A DNA stretch of 64,000 nt from Cristatella mucedo. Taxonomy: Eukaryota > Bryozoa > Phylactolaemata > Cristatellidae. The stretch lies in assembly GCA_009760855.2 (NCBI GenBank), contig WPIO01000008.1:2196501-2260500 (forward strand), in the 5' to 3' direction. Position numbers and translations under genes: made by a program. The first letter of the stretch is position 1; each line of letters starts with the position of its first letter. The notes beneath the pieces were generated by a model, which had not been told where the DNA came from, did no database searches, and was given only the letters and a program-made list of their open reading frames with translations. Below, in pieces: positions 12,579 to 39,659 of this stretch.

Positions 12579-12606
12579 ATATATATATATATATATATAT
12601 ATATAG
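12579..12606. repeat. (TA)n microsatellite
   Basis: Uninterrupted TA dinucleotides. Confidence 0.9.
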
Positions 12607-13119
12607 CTAATAATCGTGTCGACAGTTCGTCCGACAGGAGGAGTATCAGCAGCGGGACGCGCTCAGCGAAGCGAACGCGTTCCTAGACGTCGCGTGCAGG
12701 CATGCACTTCCGGGATGACCCGCTCCAGCACTGACTGCCGCCACGATGGCACTGTGCTACGGTGGCCCTACGGCGAGCATCCTCTAGCGGATCCCGGGAC
12801 GCCACCCGAGGCCAAGGACGCATTCGTCATGTCTGCTTGGCGGAAAGCAGCCAAAGCAATATGGCAGCAAGCAGGCTACTGAATGTTGTCCGACTCTTTC
12901 ATCGGAACGTCGGACGCGCGTCGAGTCCGTCGAGCGAATAGAGTCGTCCGTTCGCGGAAAACGGACTCGCCACTCTCAACCGCTGCCCGAGCGCGTCGCT
13001 CAGGCGGTGCGCGCCGCCAGCCCGCCGCCCGACAGGGCCGGCATAGACAAGATTATGACAACCAAACTATGGGCTCGCACGCTTGCAACGTCGTGTCTAA
13101 ATTATTTCAAATTCCTTTA

Positions 13120-13825
13120 AATTCAGGACTTCCGGCTGGTGCTCTCAGTTGTCAGCAAGTGCCGCAAAACTCAGCGGAACGTCTGGTCTGTCGTCGTCGA
13201 CGACGTGGCTATCGTATCAGTCCACTTTTGTCAGAGCTTCAATGGCACCATACCGAGCGTCGGTTCGATTTGTCAAGATCATTAGTCAGGCTTACGCGTC
13301 ACTTCACTTGCTTGCGCCAGCCTTGACCTATCGGACATCCTCGCTCCTCCTGTCGCGTGCTCTCGTACCACCAGCTCCTTAGCATCTAGCCATATTGTCG
13401 TCCCTCGGACTAAAGTGAAATCCTTTGGCGGTCGAGCCTTTACCTCGTACGCCCCTAAAATTCGCGACTCCGCTACCGGCAATGACCTTGTATCCTTTAA
13501 ATCCCAGCTCAAAACGCATCTGTTGCCCAGTTTTCCCAGCCTTATTTGCTTCGGCGTCCTTTGAGGGCGTACCGCGCATGCATGACTCATGCACGTTACT
13601 AGCTACAGGCCTAGCTAACCGGCGGCCGTCCGCTTGTTCCTAATTGCTTAAGCCCGCTTGCATAAGCTGTGTTCCTTGTTCGCTTTTTCGTGCGTAACTG
13701 ACAGTTAATGTCACTAACACTTGAGTACTGATCGTTGTGCAGTAAAGCTTGACTTATAAGTGCCTCCTGGATAGAGATTAGGTTTTCCCAGGGTTCAATA
13801 TAAAGGACTTATTGTTAATGTTATG
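13120..13825 (+). mobile_element. Diverged L2-like LINE fragment
   Basis: Translated pieces across two frames match the end of an L2-type reverse transcriptase ORF: QNSAERLVCRRRRRGYRISP, LLSELQW, then VKSFGGRAFTSYAPK and FKSQLKTHL up to a stop at 13563. The tail (13740-13800) has a weak copy of the L2-A 3' hairpin (AGTGCCTCCTGGATAGAGATT then CCCAGGG). It is clearly older than or distinct from L2-A and contains stops. Confidence 0.7.
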
Positions 13826-15439
13826 ATTATAGGACAAACACGATCTTCTAAGAAAAAGCCATTTGTGGCTGAATCGTCAGCCGGATTTATATAGTGAAAC
13901 GCCCCAAAAGAGTTTCGTGATGAAGAATTCAGGATAATTGAGGTCGCTCTCGCGAGTTGAGCGCACACCCTCTGACATGAGTTGTGAGCTTCAGCCGAAC
14001 ATCACGTAATGTTAGTTTGCACGTGTTCCCGAATGAAGTCTCCTTGCATTCCGTTCGAAAGGTCAACAAAGACAGCAAACAAGGACCATCAAAATGGTAA
14101 ACGTCAATCACCTGGCCTGTTACTATGCACATCCTGCCACCGATTTGGCAACATCAGGTCTTCGATGACACCGGAGCCTCGGCCTCGGCTGGCGCTATCA
14201 AATCGTGTCGTGGGCCTACTTTTTCGTAGTCCGAGTTGCTTGACGGAAATTAAAAAGCTGCACACACGCGAAGGAAGAATCAGTATTTCACTGGGAGCAC
14301 TCGGGCCAATCGTCTGCAATCTCTACTGATGAGCGAACTCGGGCCTCGAAAAAGCCGCCTCCCTATTCACACTGATTCGATCTGGAGAGCCACCACCAGC
14401 GTCCGGTAACGCACTGGTCAGTGTAGGATTTGGTGGAAGACGCACATTCAGGATGGCCATACCACTTACTTCAAGTCTTGAATTCTCAGGAGCGTCCCTC
14501 TGTTGCTGAGATCCCTCAGTGGGCCTTTACTGCAGCAATCGCAGTGGGTCCGGCCCGCAGGCTGATTAAGAGCGACATTAGGCCATCTTTGCTATCCCAT
14601 GATGCTTTGGTTATGTACCGTGTCCATGGAAACGTCCCCTGCCCAGTGGCTTGCTCGGCCAACTAACGCACGACTTTGGACATTCAGGCGGCTGAAAAAC
14701 AGCATCAAACAATTAAACAATTGTATTTGAAGTTTAAAATAAAGTGATCATATTTCTTAAAGCTTCGGATCCTTTTACAGCTGAGGTCGCATTGGGGCTG
14801 CTAGCAATGGCCGAAACTACTTGAGCAGGCCATGTGTAACCCTCCCCCTCCGCTGCCGTAGCTGTCCTCGCGCCAGCTTGAAACATGTTCCGTGACAATT
14901 CAGAAGATATAATTGAATAGCGGGCAAGAGGAAACCACCGTTCACAACAGTTTTTTACTTCAGGGTCACACAGTGATCATGCAGTAAGCTATACGGGACT
15001 GAGATGTGTCCGGTAAGAATAAGCAAGGCGGCTATCTTTCAGGCTTTTCTGGAGCGAAACATTTCTTTAGCACACCTTCGAGCGGCGATAGCACAATCAC
15101 AGGATTAATGAAGGTGAGATCACAATATCTTAAGATATCGGTGTTAATTGAGATCCGGATTTGGGTTTCGGAAATTCGGGTAAACATCCTTTCTACCAAG
15201 CTTCAAGCTACGAACCGAGGCGAAATTTCGCTGCAGATCAGTGCAAGCAGTGGTAGAGGAAGTCTGCTACTAACGAAGTCAATTGGAGTAACTGTTTTCT
15301 GTAGCAAGAAATAGATTAAGAACGCTTAATTTAGCACGACTCTTTAAGAAGAAGCTCCTATAATATAATATATATCCCTGTTTGCAGTAACTCTCTGGCT
15401 CTTTCGTCCACCATCTCTTTGCGCGTGAGAGACAGAGAG

Positions 15440-15440
<1 letters not shown>
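13826..15440. other. Unassigned stretch
   Basis: A plus-strand open frame of 106 codons (14009-14329) and other short frames are present. I could not tie them to any family or splice pattern. No repeat was recognised. Confidence 0.35.

Positions 15441-15519
<79 letters not shown>
15441..15519. repeat. (GA)n microsatellite
   Basis: About 40 uninterrupted AG units. They produce artificial Ser/Leu-rich open frames on the minus strand. Confidence 0.95.
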
Positions 15520-15522
<3 letters not shown>

Positions 15523-15547
15523 ACAGGAAGACATTAATACTGACATC

Positions 15548-17759
15548 TGTTGAGCACGCCTGCGCCTTCTGCTGTTGTAATTAGCGAATCGCCTGACACT
15601 AATGTACTTGCCTCACCTGTGGCATATAGTTATGTCGTTGAAGCGGTGCAGCGTCAGGCCACTAGTGCAGATTATATTTCGTGTCGTCTGCTGCTATTGA
15701 TTGGGTTCCCTTATATAATAATAATAATAATTCACTTGATAAAGCGCCCGCAGAGAACTTAATCTCTCTCTAGGCACTTTACATTTGCTGTAAAGTGAAA
15801 TGCAATTGAATGGTAAGTAAAATCATGCTTGAAAAACAAACGAGATGAATAATATGGTTAGGGGTGACATGCACAGGGTCAGCATGCAAATGTGGTTAGT
15901 GGCAGCATGCACAGTGTCAGCATGCATAAGCACATCAAGGACGAATCACAGGGACCCACTAAATGCTGTCCCAAATAGGTGTGTTTTTAGGTTCCTTTTA
16001 AATGTGGTCAGGTCAGGGGATGTTCTGACGCAGGTCGGGAGGGAGTTCCAGGCTTTGGGAGCATATGAACTAAATGCACGGTCTCCAAAGGATTTAAGGT
16101 TTGTATGAGGTATTTCTAGACTGTTGGATTCCGAAAAGCGGGTGGTACGATGCTTGGCCTGATGGGGTAGTATATCTGAAAGATAGGCTGGAGCCATAGA
16201 ATGAAGAGACCTAAAAGTGAGCGACAAAACCTTGAAGTCAATCCGTTGCTTGACTGGTAGCCAGTGCAGGTCGGCGAGAAGTGGAGTAATGTGGCAACTG
16301 CGACGCTCACGACAGACAAGCCTAGCTGCAGAGTTTTGCACCAGCTGCAATCGCCTGATCGCACATGCCGGTAGGCCAGTAAGCAGTGAGTTGCAGAAGT
16401 CGAGACGGGATGTCACGAATGCATGGACCAACTTGGACGCGGTATCCTTATTTAAACAAGCCCAAATTTTAGCAATGTTATGAAGCTGAAAATAGGCGGA
16501 TTTGACTGTGGAGCTGATACGGTCGTCTAACGAGAGGTCGCTTTGGAATATGACACCTAGATTTCGAGCTGATTCAACTCGAGATATGCTGGCAGAGCCA
16601 ATTTTGAGAGTCAGCCTTTCCAATCTCTGGATCACACTGGGTTTGCCCATAACTAGTAAGTTAGTTTTATCACCGTTAAGTTTTAGAAAATTTGCTGCCA
16701 TCCATGTGCGGATGTCATCAATGCATGCAGCTAGTGAGTTTAGAGAATTTGAGGTGCTCGAAGGCTGGGAGGGATCAAAGCAAAGGTACAACTGAGTGTC
16801 ATCCGCATAGAAGTGAAAGCCTAGATTGTGCTTGGCAATCACATCAGCAAGAGGCAGAGTATAAACCGTGAAAAGAACCGGACCTAGCACTGAGCCCTGA
16901 GGTACTCCATATTTTAGAGGTACTTCAGATGATCTTTGTCCATTCACGTCAATGCTCTGGAGTCTCCCACTGAGATAGGACCTGAACCACTGCAGATCAG
17001 TGCCAGTGATGCCCAGGCGAGATGAGAGACGCTCTAGAAGAACTTTGGGATCGATGGTATCAAAAGCTGCCGAAAGATCAAGCAAAACAAGCAGAGACAC
17101 TCTACCCATGTCTGCATTCCTAAGTAGGTCGTTGTATACCCGAAACAATGCTGACTCTGTGGAGTGATTAGCTCTAAAGCCAGACTGGAACTTACCAGCA
17201 AGGTGTGAGGTTTCGATATACGAGTTCAGCTGGTCGGCCACGACCCGTTCAAGTGTCTTTGATAGGAATGGTAGAAGGGAAACTGGGCGGTAGTTGCTCA
17301 AGTTCTCTTGGTCAAGAATAGCTTTCTTGAGAAGTGGCCTGACTACAGCTTTTTTGAAAGGTGCTGGGACATGACCTGAGGCTAATGACATATTAATTAT
17401 GTTAGTTATGCATGGCAGCAGCAGATCGATGCAACGTAGGAGCAAGACAGTGGGAATAGGGTCCAGAGGACTTGTTGTCTTCTTTGATTGAGATACGAAC
17501 TTTAGGACTAGATCACTAGTGACCTGCTTAAATGCAGACATTGAGGTGCAGCCAGGAACCGAGGAACAGCATTCTAGTGGGGAGGTTGTCATCGCAGGGA
17601 TGGATTCCCTGATCTTGTCTATCTTCTGCACAAAGAATCGAGAGAATTATATAGTGCCCGTTGAGAGTAATAAAGAGTCTCGTTTACCGTGCACGTGTGC
17701 CTGCTGTGTCTCCGTGAGACTCCCACAAGAACAGCCGCCGCGGACATCGTCATACAACA
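15548..17759 (+). mobile_element. Solo LTR, split by an L2-A insertion
   Basis: The left part (15548-15717) begins TGTTGAGCACG and contains TCTGCTGTTGTAATTAGCG. The right part (17654-17759) contains AATAAAGAGTCTCG and ends CATACAACA. Together they form an LTR of about 276 bp with TGTTG/CAACA termini and an AATAAA signal, as in Gypsy- or Bel-type LTRs. A 4-bp target duplication CATC flanks it (15544-15547 and 17760-17763). The element at 15718-17646 is inserted inside. No internal retroviral-type coding region is attached. Confidence 0.8.
15718..17646 (-). mobile_element. L2-A LINE, 5'-truncated, RT open for 561 codons
   Basis: This is the best-preserved L2-A copy. A single minus-strand frame (17631-15946) encodes reverse transcriptase without internal stops: RT fingers (VVRPLLKKAILDQENLSNYR), palm motif A (LLDLSAAFDTID), [15 protein letters not shown], and the catalytic FYADDTQLY. 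The thumb and C-terminal region (RLDFCNSLLTGLPACAIRR, HITPLLADLHWLPVK) reaches the stop. The endonuclease half is missing, as expected from 5' truncation. The 3' UTR with hairpin and (ATT)n lies at 15718-15945. A 7-bp target duplication TTATATA flanks it (15711-15717, 17647-17653), and it interrupts a solo LTR. It is probably a recent insertion but is not autonomous. Confidence 0.93.
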
Positions 17760-18089
17760 CATCTGCTATCCCTGTACGTCTGGTGCTGCGATTGGCTGAT
17801 GCAAATGCAATGAGAGTAAATGAGATCGTGACACAATGGAGACTGGAAAACCAGTGCAGGCTCTGTTGGAAATGATAACCGCTGGATAATCTATCTTCTA
17901 CAATAATGAATGAGAGCGATGAGAACTTATGCAATAAGATTGGTGTACTAAGGTTTTGTAAGAGCCACGATCTTTTTTTTTACAGAAGACCAAAGAACGC
18001 GTGACAAATAAGTGGAAGCTAACAATCGAACCGAGGACATTTTCATTTTAGAGGAATAATTCACAATCATAAGGTTAAGGTTAAGCTGA

Positions 18090-18419
18090 TGTCGTGTTCG
18101 CCCGATGCATTCTGCTGTTGTAATTAGCGAAGTGCCCTGACACTAATGTATGCCTCACCTGCGGCCAATAGTTACGCCACTGGCACGCCGAAGCCTACTC
18201 CTCACCTGTGGCCAGTAATTAAGCCTTTGACGCAGTGAAACGTCAGACCGCTAATGTTTGTTATAATTAATGACGTCTGCTGCGGTTCATCAAGCGTCAG
18301 ATTCGTGTGTGTACGCCTTGAGAGAAGTAAAGAGAGTCTCGTTTAGCGCTCACGTTCTCGATTGTGTCTCCATTAGACTCCACAAGAACTGCCGCCACCG
18401 GAGTCACTGTAATACAACA
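18090..18419 (+). mobile_element. Solo LTR
   Basis: Same family as the split LTR at 15548-17759: it starts TGTCGTGTTCGCCC, contains TCTGCTGTTGTAATTAGCG, and ends with AGACTCCACAAGAACTGCC and ATACAACA. A perfect 4-bp target duplication CTGA (18086-18089 and 18420-18423) marks both ends. Confidence 0.85.
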
Positions 18420-18423
18420 CTGA

Positions 18424-18585
18424 TTTAGCAGCCTCATTTATATAGGAGCAGAAAAGCCTCAATGGCCATCACCCCTTTTAGGGGGCAATGAAGGATCGCC
18501 CACTGCAGAACTCGAACCGCGACCCTTGATCGTGAAGAGCAAGCATCCTACCCCTGGTCTAAGACCAAGGGACTAATGGCGCTGT
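18424..18585 (-). mobile_element. SINE-1 copy
   Basis: On the minus strand it reads GGTCGCGGTTCGAGTTCTGC (B box), GGGCGATCCTTCATTGCC, then the 3' region TTCTGCTCCTATATAAATGA and GGCTGCTAAATCA. These blocks match the plus-strand SINE-1 copies at 50.9, 51.35, 58.8 and 60.9 kb. Confidence 0.75.
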
Positions 18586-19204
18586 CAGCACTCTTTGATT
18601 GCCACAGAGCTACTGGCCACAAACGAAATGTTCCTTTAATAAAAAAAGTTATCTTATTCTCAAGATAATTTTTCTATATTAGAAATGCATGCGTTTTCGG
18701 CAACAGAACTGTTTCTGCACACGAATAAGAACCTATTTGGTCTTGGGATTAAAGTTGCTAATTAGACACATTCACCCAGCCTACAAATCAGACATGAATG
18801 CTTATGTTTCTTGTTAACTGCATTTAGCTGATTCGAATGAGCTTCCCCCGTGGAATCTTTGCTTTGAGATCTTTTTTTCTCAGCTCTAGTAGAATCAGCT
18901 TTGCAGCCGGCTGACAATGAAAGAAACGCCCATAATGTAGCCTGGCCAGAAACTGGCCCTCAGGTGAGACGTTGTGATCAACTAGCTAATCACATGGCTT
19001 TTGCATTAGCCGGGCATAGCATGACTATAGCTACTCGTCGTTGTGCTACATAAATTGTACTGACGATCCAGTAACATCTACTTTACTCTGCCCCAAATGA
19101 ATATCGTACCTTTAGTAAAAAAAATTCATATTTGTGGAATGTTCGCCATATGCACTCAGCGCTGGCTGTACTTAAAGCCACTCACTGGTTGCCTTGATTT
19201 CTTC

Positions 19205-19580
19205 ATTAATAATAATAGTAGGTCGTTTGTATGGCACCTTACGAGAACTAAATCACTATCCAGTATTGTGTGCGCCTGGTTTCGTAATTAGCAAAGCAGA
19301 TTCGGCCGCTAATGTGTGCCCCACCTGCAGCAGGCGGTTCTGCAATTGACTCGGTGCAGCGCCGGCCTTTGATGTAAGCATGTGGCCCACCACAGATGCA
19401 CTTCCTTATCTGTGGTGAGTCAGCCAGCTTGCACATATATGTACCTGCTGTGGGAATAAAGATCGAGTATCGTTTACCGCTCACGTTCGCCCGCTCGTGT
19501 CTCCGTGAGACTCCACAAGAACAGCCACCGCAGGAGACACTGTCATACAACACCAGGCGCTTTACAACTCGCTGCATTGG
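19205..19580 (-). repeat. SINE-2 or L2 tail interrupted by a solo LTR
   Basis: The left piece (GGCACCTTACGAGAACTAAA, 19233-19263) and right piece (CCAGGCGCTTTACAAC, 19552-19567) are the two halves of a minus-strand L2/SINE-2 hairpin tail. They separate exactly at the CCAG target duplication of the LTR at 19264-19551. Confidence 0.6.
19264..19551 (+). mobile_element. Solo LTR, third copy
   Basis: It begins TATTGTGTGCGCC (terminal TG decayed to TA), carries AATAAAGATCGAGTATCG, GTGTCTCCGTGAGACTCC and ends CATACAACA. The 4-bp duplication CCAG flanks it (19260-19263 and 19552-19555). Same family as the LTRs at 15548 and 18090. Confidence 0.8.
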
Positions 19581-19879
19581 AATCAATAACCAAGGTATTA
19601 AGGAAATGCACGGTATCATGCTTAGACAAGCATGCAAGAGTAAACAAGCATCATCCTTTTGCTAGCATGCTAAAGCAAACAGAAAGACTCAGAGCCACTG
19701 GTTTGGTAGGTCCTCTGGCAAGTAACACACTAAGAGGGGTATTATGCTCAAGTACACAATAATATAAAAGACAGGTTCACTTGCGCGAAGGGAAAGCTGG
19801 CGGGAAAAGATGCATATGTAGAAATGATGAATAGATGAAGAAATGTAGCTGACAAATTAAATTGGGCAATGCCATAGCA

Positions 19880-20215
19880 GATCAATGTCTTCGTAGCTGG
19901 ATCCGAGTTCCAGACTTTAAGTGCATGCTAGCTGACGGTTTTATTCCTAAAAGTTTTAATTTAGTCTTGAGGGTTGGTGAGATGATTAGATGCTGAGGAG
20001 CGGGCAATGTGTGAGAGAGAGAGAGAGCACTCTGGAAGAGCAAGGAGGTCAAGGATAGGTAGGCTGCTGGTGCAAGCGAGAGCATCGACCTTTCAATCAG
20101 ACCGAAGATCTTGAAATCGACTCGAAGCTTGATAGGGAGCCTGCGAAGCTCAGACAAAGGCGGTGTGATGCACGAGCTACGCGGTTGACGACAGGCGCGA
20201 TGAGCTGCTGAGTTG
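19880..20215 (-). mobile_element. LINE fragment, diverged
   Basis: The minus-strand translation LSELRRLPIKLRVDFKIFGL followed by SLAPAAYLSLTSLL matches the C-terminal region of L2-type RT ORFs (compare LADLHWLPVKQRIDFKVLSL in L2-A). It is diverged and truncated. Confidence 0.7.
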
Positions 20216-21255
20216 TATCGGGGGGGGGGGGATTATACCACTTACGTGAGCCTAGGTGTTGTGCGACAAATGACTCTGCCAAGGGTGACAGCTCAATGTT
20301 GACGCGATCAACTGGCTTGGTGAGTAGACTAAGTATGGTGGTTACGTACAAATAGTGATGGTCTGAGGAGTGTTGTTCTCGTCCTTGCGCTCATTACCCG
20401 TTCCTGCTAGAGCAGGAAGGTATGTAGGCCTTCATAGATACTATACAATGTCGCCAGTTGTGACAGCATTCTTTGTCTGTATGCGAATCGTTATAATAAG
20501 TTTAATCGCGATAAACAGTATTTTACACGAAAATCAAACATGCGACCTCGCCAATCAGAGTCACAAGTTAAATCATCTCAACCAATTCAACTAACCGTAA
20601 TGATTATCGCACTCTCAGAATATTTCGGTCTTTTCCATGCCTGCAAACAAACCCATGGTTAAGTGAGATAAGGATCATACGTTTATCATATCATTTGTTT
20701 ATCGGGCGATCGTCATATCACATGTTTATCGGCTGGCTACCGCCGGTTGTACGTAACCACACATAGGTCAAGTAGATACAGGTAGTCATGGAGCCACTTG
20801 CTCGCAGAATGATAATAGATTATTTTTAGTTATGCCAGCACCAACCAAAGCCTCGAGAGTTAAAGTGAATTGCTTGTCTTCACATTGCGTGTCTCGCCGA
20901 GCTTACGATGTCCAGCTTCTTCCCATTCCTATTGGAGGTCCACTCATCTGCCGATGAAGTATGTGACATCCGATGGTGGTCGACTAGCTGCTGTCCGGTG
21001 ACAACTTCCGATGGACAAGGATTTCTCATGACTTGTTTCCTTCCTGAATGAAAGGGCAGCCAGTCACCTACAGCCTGTTACCCAGAACCAAACACGTCGA
21101 GTCTACTACGTACCTCTCCTTTGTGCACACTACATTAAGCAATTTCTGCCTCTATATCTCGGCCTACGCCACTCTCACTCTCTTCTCATCCCTGTTCTTT
21201 ACTAAGTCAATCTGTTTCTCCCACTTTCTCTCAGTCACCTTTTCTCTTAATCTCT
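20216..21255. other. Unassigned stretch
   Basis: A G-homopolymer lies at 20220-20230. No gene or repeat was recognised. Confidence 0.3.
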
Positions 21256-21256
21256 C

Positions 21257-21292
<36 letters not shown>

Positions 21293-21308
21293 CTCAGTCA
21301 CTACTTTA

Positions 21309-21342
<34 letters not shown>
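21256..21342. repeat. (CT)n microsatellite, two blocks
   Basis: CT runs at about 21260-21289 and 21315-21340 are separated by a short non-repetitive piece. Confidence 0.9.
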
Positions 21343-21343
<1 letters not shown>

Positions 21344-22030
21344 CTCTCAGGCACAAGATTCTGAAGCATAAGTGAGCCAGCTAGGGTGAAAAACCTGTTA
21401 TCTACAGTGCCACTTCCCTTCCTTGAAAGAATGCCAGATGCACCGAACACAAAACGCTCACGATTAGGAGTATACATACAAGTGTATTTAGGGCACCAGT
21501 GTTCTCTTATAATCACAGCAATACAAGTTCGTCTGGATACTTCTGCAAGCTGGATATTTCTGAATCTCCTGGCATTTCAACGGCAAACTGGAAAGAAGAC
21601 CTCATCATTTGGAATGCAGACATTGCCACGACAGCACTTCAAGCCCACAGTACAGTGTAAACTCTGTGAGAGCTCATGACATCTGGCAGCCCAAACTAAA
21701 ATGGTGCACACCGCACAGTCTGAGGCAGACACACCTCCAGAGATTTAACCACGTAATGCACTTACTACACAATGGATATATTATACAAACAAGAAAATAC
21801 GTGCAATTAGTGGGCAATAGAGCTAGGGCACATATAGATCGATGATGGTTGCTGGAGTGCCCACTGATAAAAATGTCCACGAACACACGACGACTGCCGT
21901 TTTACATGAACATCCGAAGTACATGCAAGGCCGTTGTGGGTAAGACTCGGCCGAGCACAAACAATGAGATAAAACGGGTGCTCGGGGGGAGGGGTTTGCA
22001 CGCAGCTGCAGGCAGCTTGAGCATGCCGAT

Positions 22031-37947
<15,917 letters not shown>

Positions 37948-38879
37948 CAGCCAAACGGGTTACCGCGGCACTCAGGCCAGTGCCTAGCAAGCCGCGAGAC
38001 AGCGGACCGAGCACCCAGCGCGTACAGAGAGCTATATCTCAGTGTAGGGACGCACGCGATTGGCTGCCGCGGGGACATTTCACTACCGGTTCCTGTGCGC
38101 CTTACCGGTTGTCCCTCGGCTTGCTAGATAAGAGGTCCGCTTAGTCCTCTCTAGCGTGCGCTGTCCTTCCTCTCTAGGCTTGTCGCGGGCTGTCTTCCTG
38201 TTTAACATGCTAGCTCAAAGCGTGTGAGCACTGAGCATCAAGAAATTAGCTGCTGCGGGGTGGTCGGGCGGTGGCGGCACAGCAAACATTTCAACGCTGG
38301 CCCCGCCAAGCTTTCGGACTTACGATAACCACGATACCAGCGTCCCGCGTAATGTCAAGCGTACTTGGCAGCTTTAAAATTTGCCGCCGCATGTTTTAGA
38401 AAAACTTTAGTCACACGGGCGGGCAACATGGGCCCGGTTACGTATGTACTGGCTCAAAGCCGACGGCGGAGGTCGTGCGTCGACTGGGGAGGTCGTGTGT
38501 CTCGTCCATTTCGCACGACCTAAATACACCTCATGAGTTGACCTACCTATCATCAGCCGCAGCCACCTGCATGGTACACCAGGCGCTGAGCGAAGATATA
38601 CCAGTAAAGGAGAGATGTGAGATGGGAAGGGAAAAAGTTTAGATCAAGCACGATACCACTCACACCATTATTACTGGTGGCATGTTTCGTCATTTAGAGA
38701 GCTACGATTAACAGAATCAGACATTCTCCGACAAGCATTAATCGTCTGCAAGTAGCGCCCAGCTTTGCTGCTCGTCTGCTACCAGCGTACGGTGTAGCTG
38801 CCACACTTCACCAGTTTTACTGAGCTTCACTGGGTCGCTGTAAAGCATCAAATTTATTTCACAGTCCCGCGTCTGAATT
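37948..38879. other. 5' flank of ATP1A; no clear promoter motif
   Basis: This lies upstream of the ATP1A start. I saw no confident TATA, initiator or repeat. It is part of the region of about 8 kb shared by the two divergently oriented ATPase genes. Confidence 0.3.
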
Positions 38880-39419
38880 ACAGCCCGCTTCGCTCGCTCT
38901 TTCGCACCGGCCTTGACCTTACTAGACCTCCTGGCTCATCCAGAGTTCTCGCGCACCGCCCGCTCGTCAGCGTCTGGTGATCTCGGCACGACTCTCATTC
39001 AACTGAAATCTTTTGGCCAATACCTCGTACAAACCTCAAATCCTTTGGAGACGGTGCATTTAGTTCGTATGCTCCCAAAACCTGGAACTCACTCCCGACT
39101 TGCATCAGAACATCCCTTGACTTGAACACGTTTGAAAAGAACTTAAAAACCAACCTGTTTAGGACAGCACTTAGTGGGTCCCTGTGATTCGTCCTTCATG
39201 TGCTTATGCGTGCTGACACTGTGCATGCTGCCACTAACCACATTTGCATGCTGACCCTGTGCATGTCACCCCTAACCATATTATTCATTTTGTTTGTTTA
39301 TTAAGCATGATAGTACTCACCACTCAATTGCGTTTCTCTTTGCAGCAAATGTAAAGCGCCTAGAAAGAGATTAGGTTCTCTGAGGGCGCTTTATCAAGTG
39401 CATTATTATTATTATTATT
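38880..39419 (+). mobile_element. Chimeric LINE fragment: diverged LINE joined to L2-A 3' end
   Basis: The left part (38880-39015) reads TGLDLTRPPGSSRVLAHRPL and LGTTLIQLKSFG, close to the diverged LINE at 13120. From about 39015 it becomes L2-A (YLVQTSNPLETVHLVRMLPK), with an L2-A 3' UTR, hairpin and ATT tail. The switch falls at a shared AAATC(C/T)TTTGG sequence. Confidence 0.75.
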
Positions 39420-39512
39420 CGATCGTGTTTTCTTTGCAGCAAATGTAGAGCGCCTAAAAAGAGATTAAGTTCTCTGAGGGCACTTTATCAAGTGAATTAT
39501 TATTATTTATTA
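39420..39512 (+). repeat. L2-A 3' tail, second copy
   Basis: It contains TTTGCAGCAAATGTAGAGCG, then the hairpin and TCAAGTGAATTATTATTA. It is attached directly to the tail of the preceding element. Confidence 0.85.
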
Positions 39513-39516
39513 TAGC

Positions 39517-39517
<1 letters not shown>

Positions 39518-39600
<83 letters not shown>

Positions 39601-39622
39601 AGAGAGGGCGCGGAGGAGGAAA
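39518..39622. repeat. (GA)n microsatellite
   Basis: GA dinucleotides degenerate at the right into GAGGGAGAG. Confidence 0.9.
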
Positions 39623-39659
39623 AAAGAGAACGAGAGAGAGGGAGGAGGAAAAGTAGCTT

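Noticed and set aside
14009-14329. 106-codon plus-strand frame
   Set aside because: No motif, no splice partners and no homology that I recognise; likely chance.
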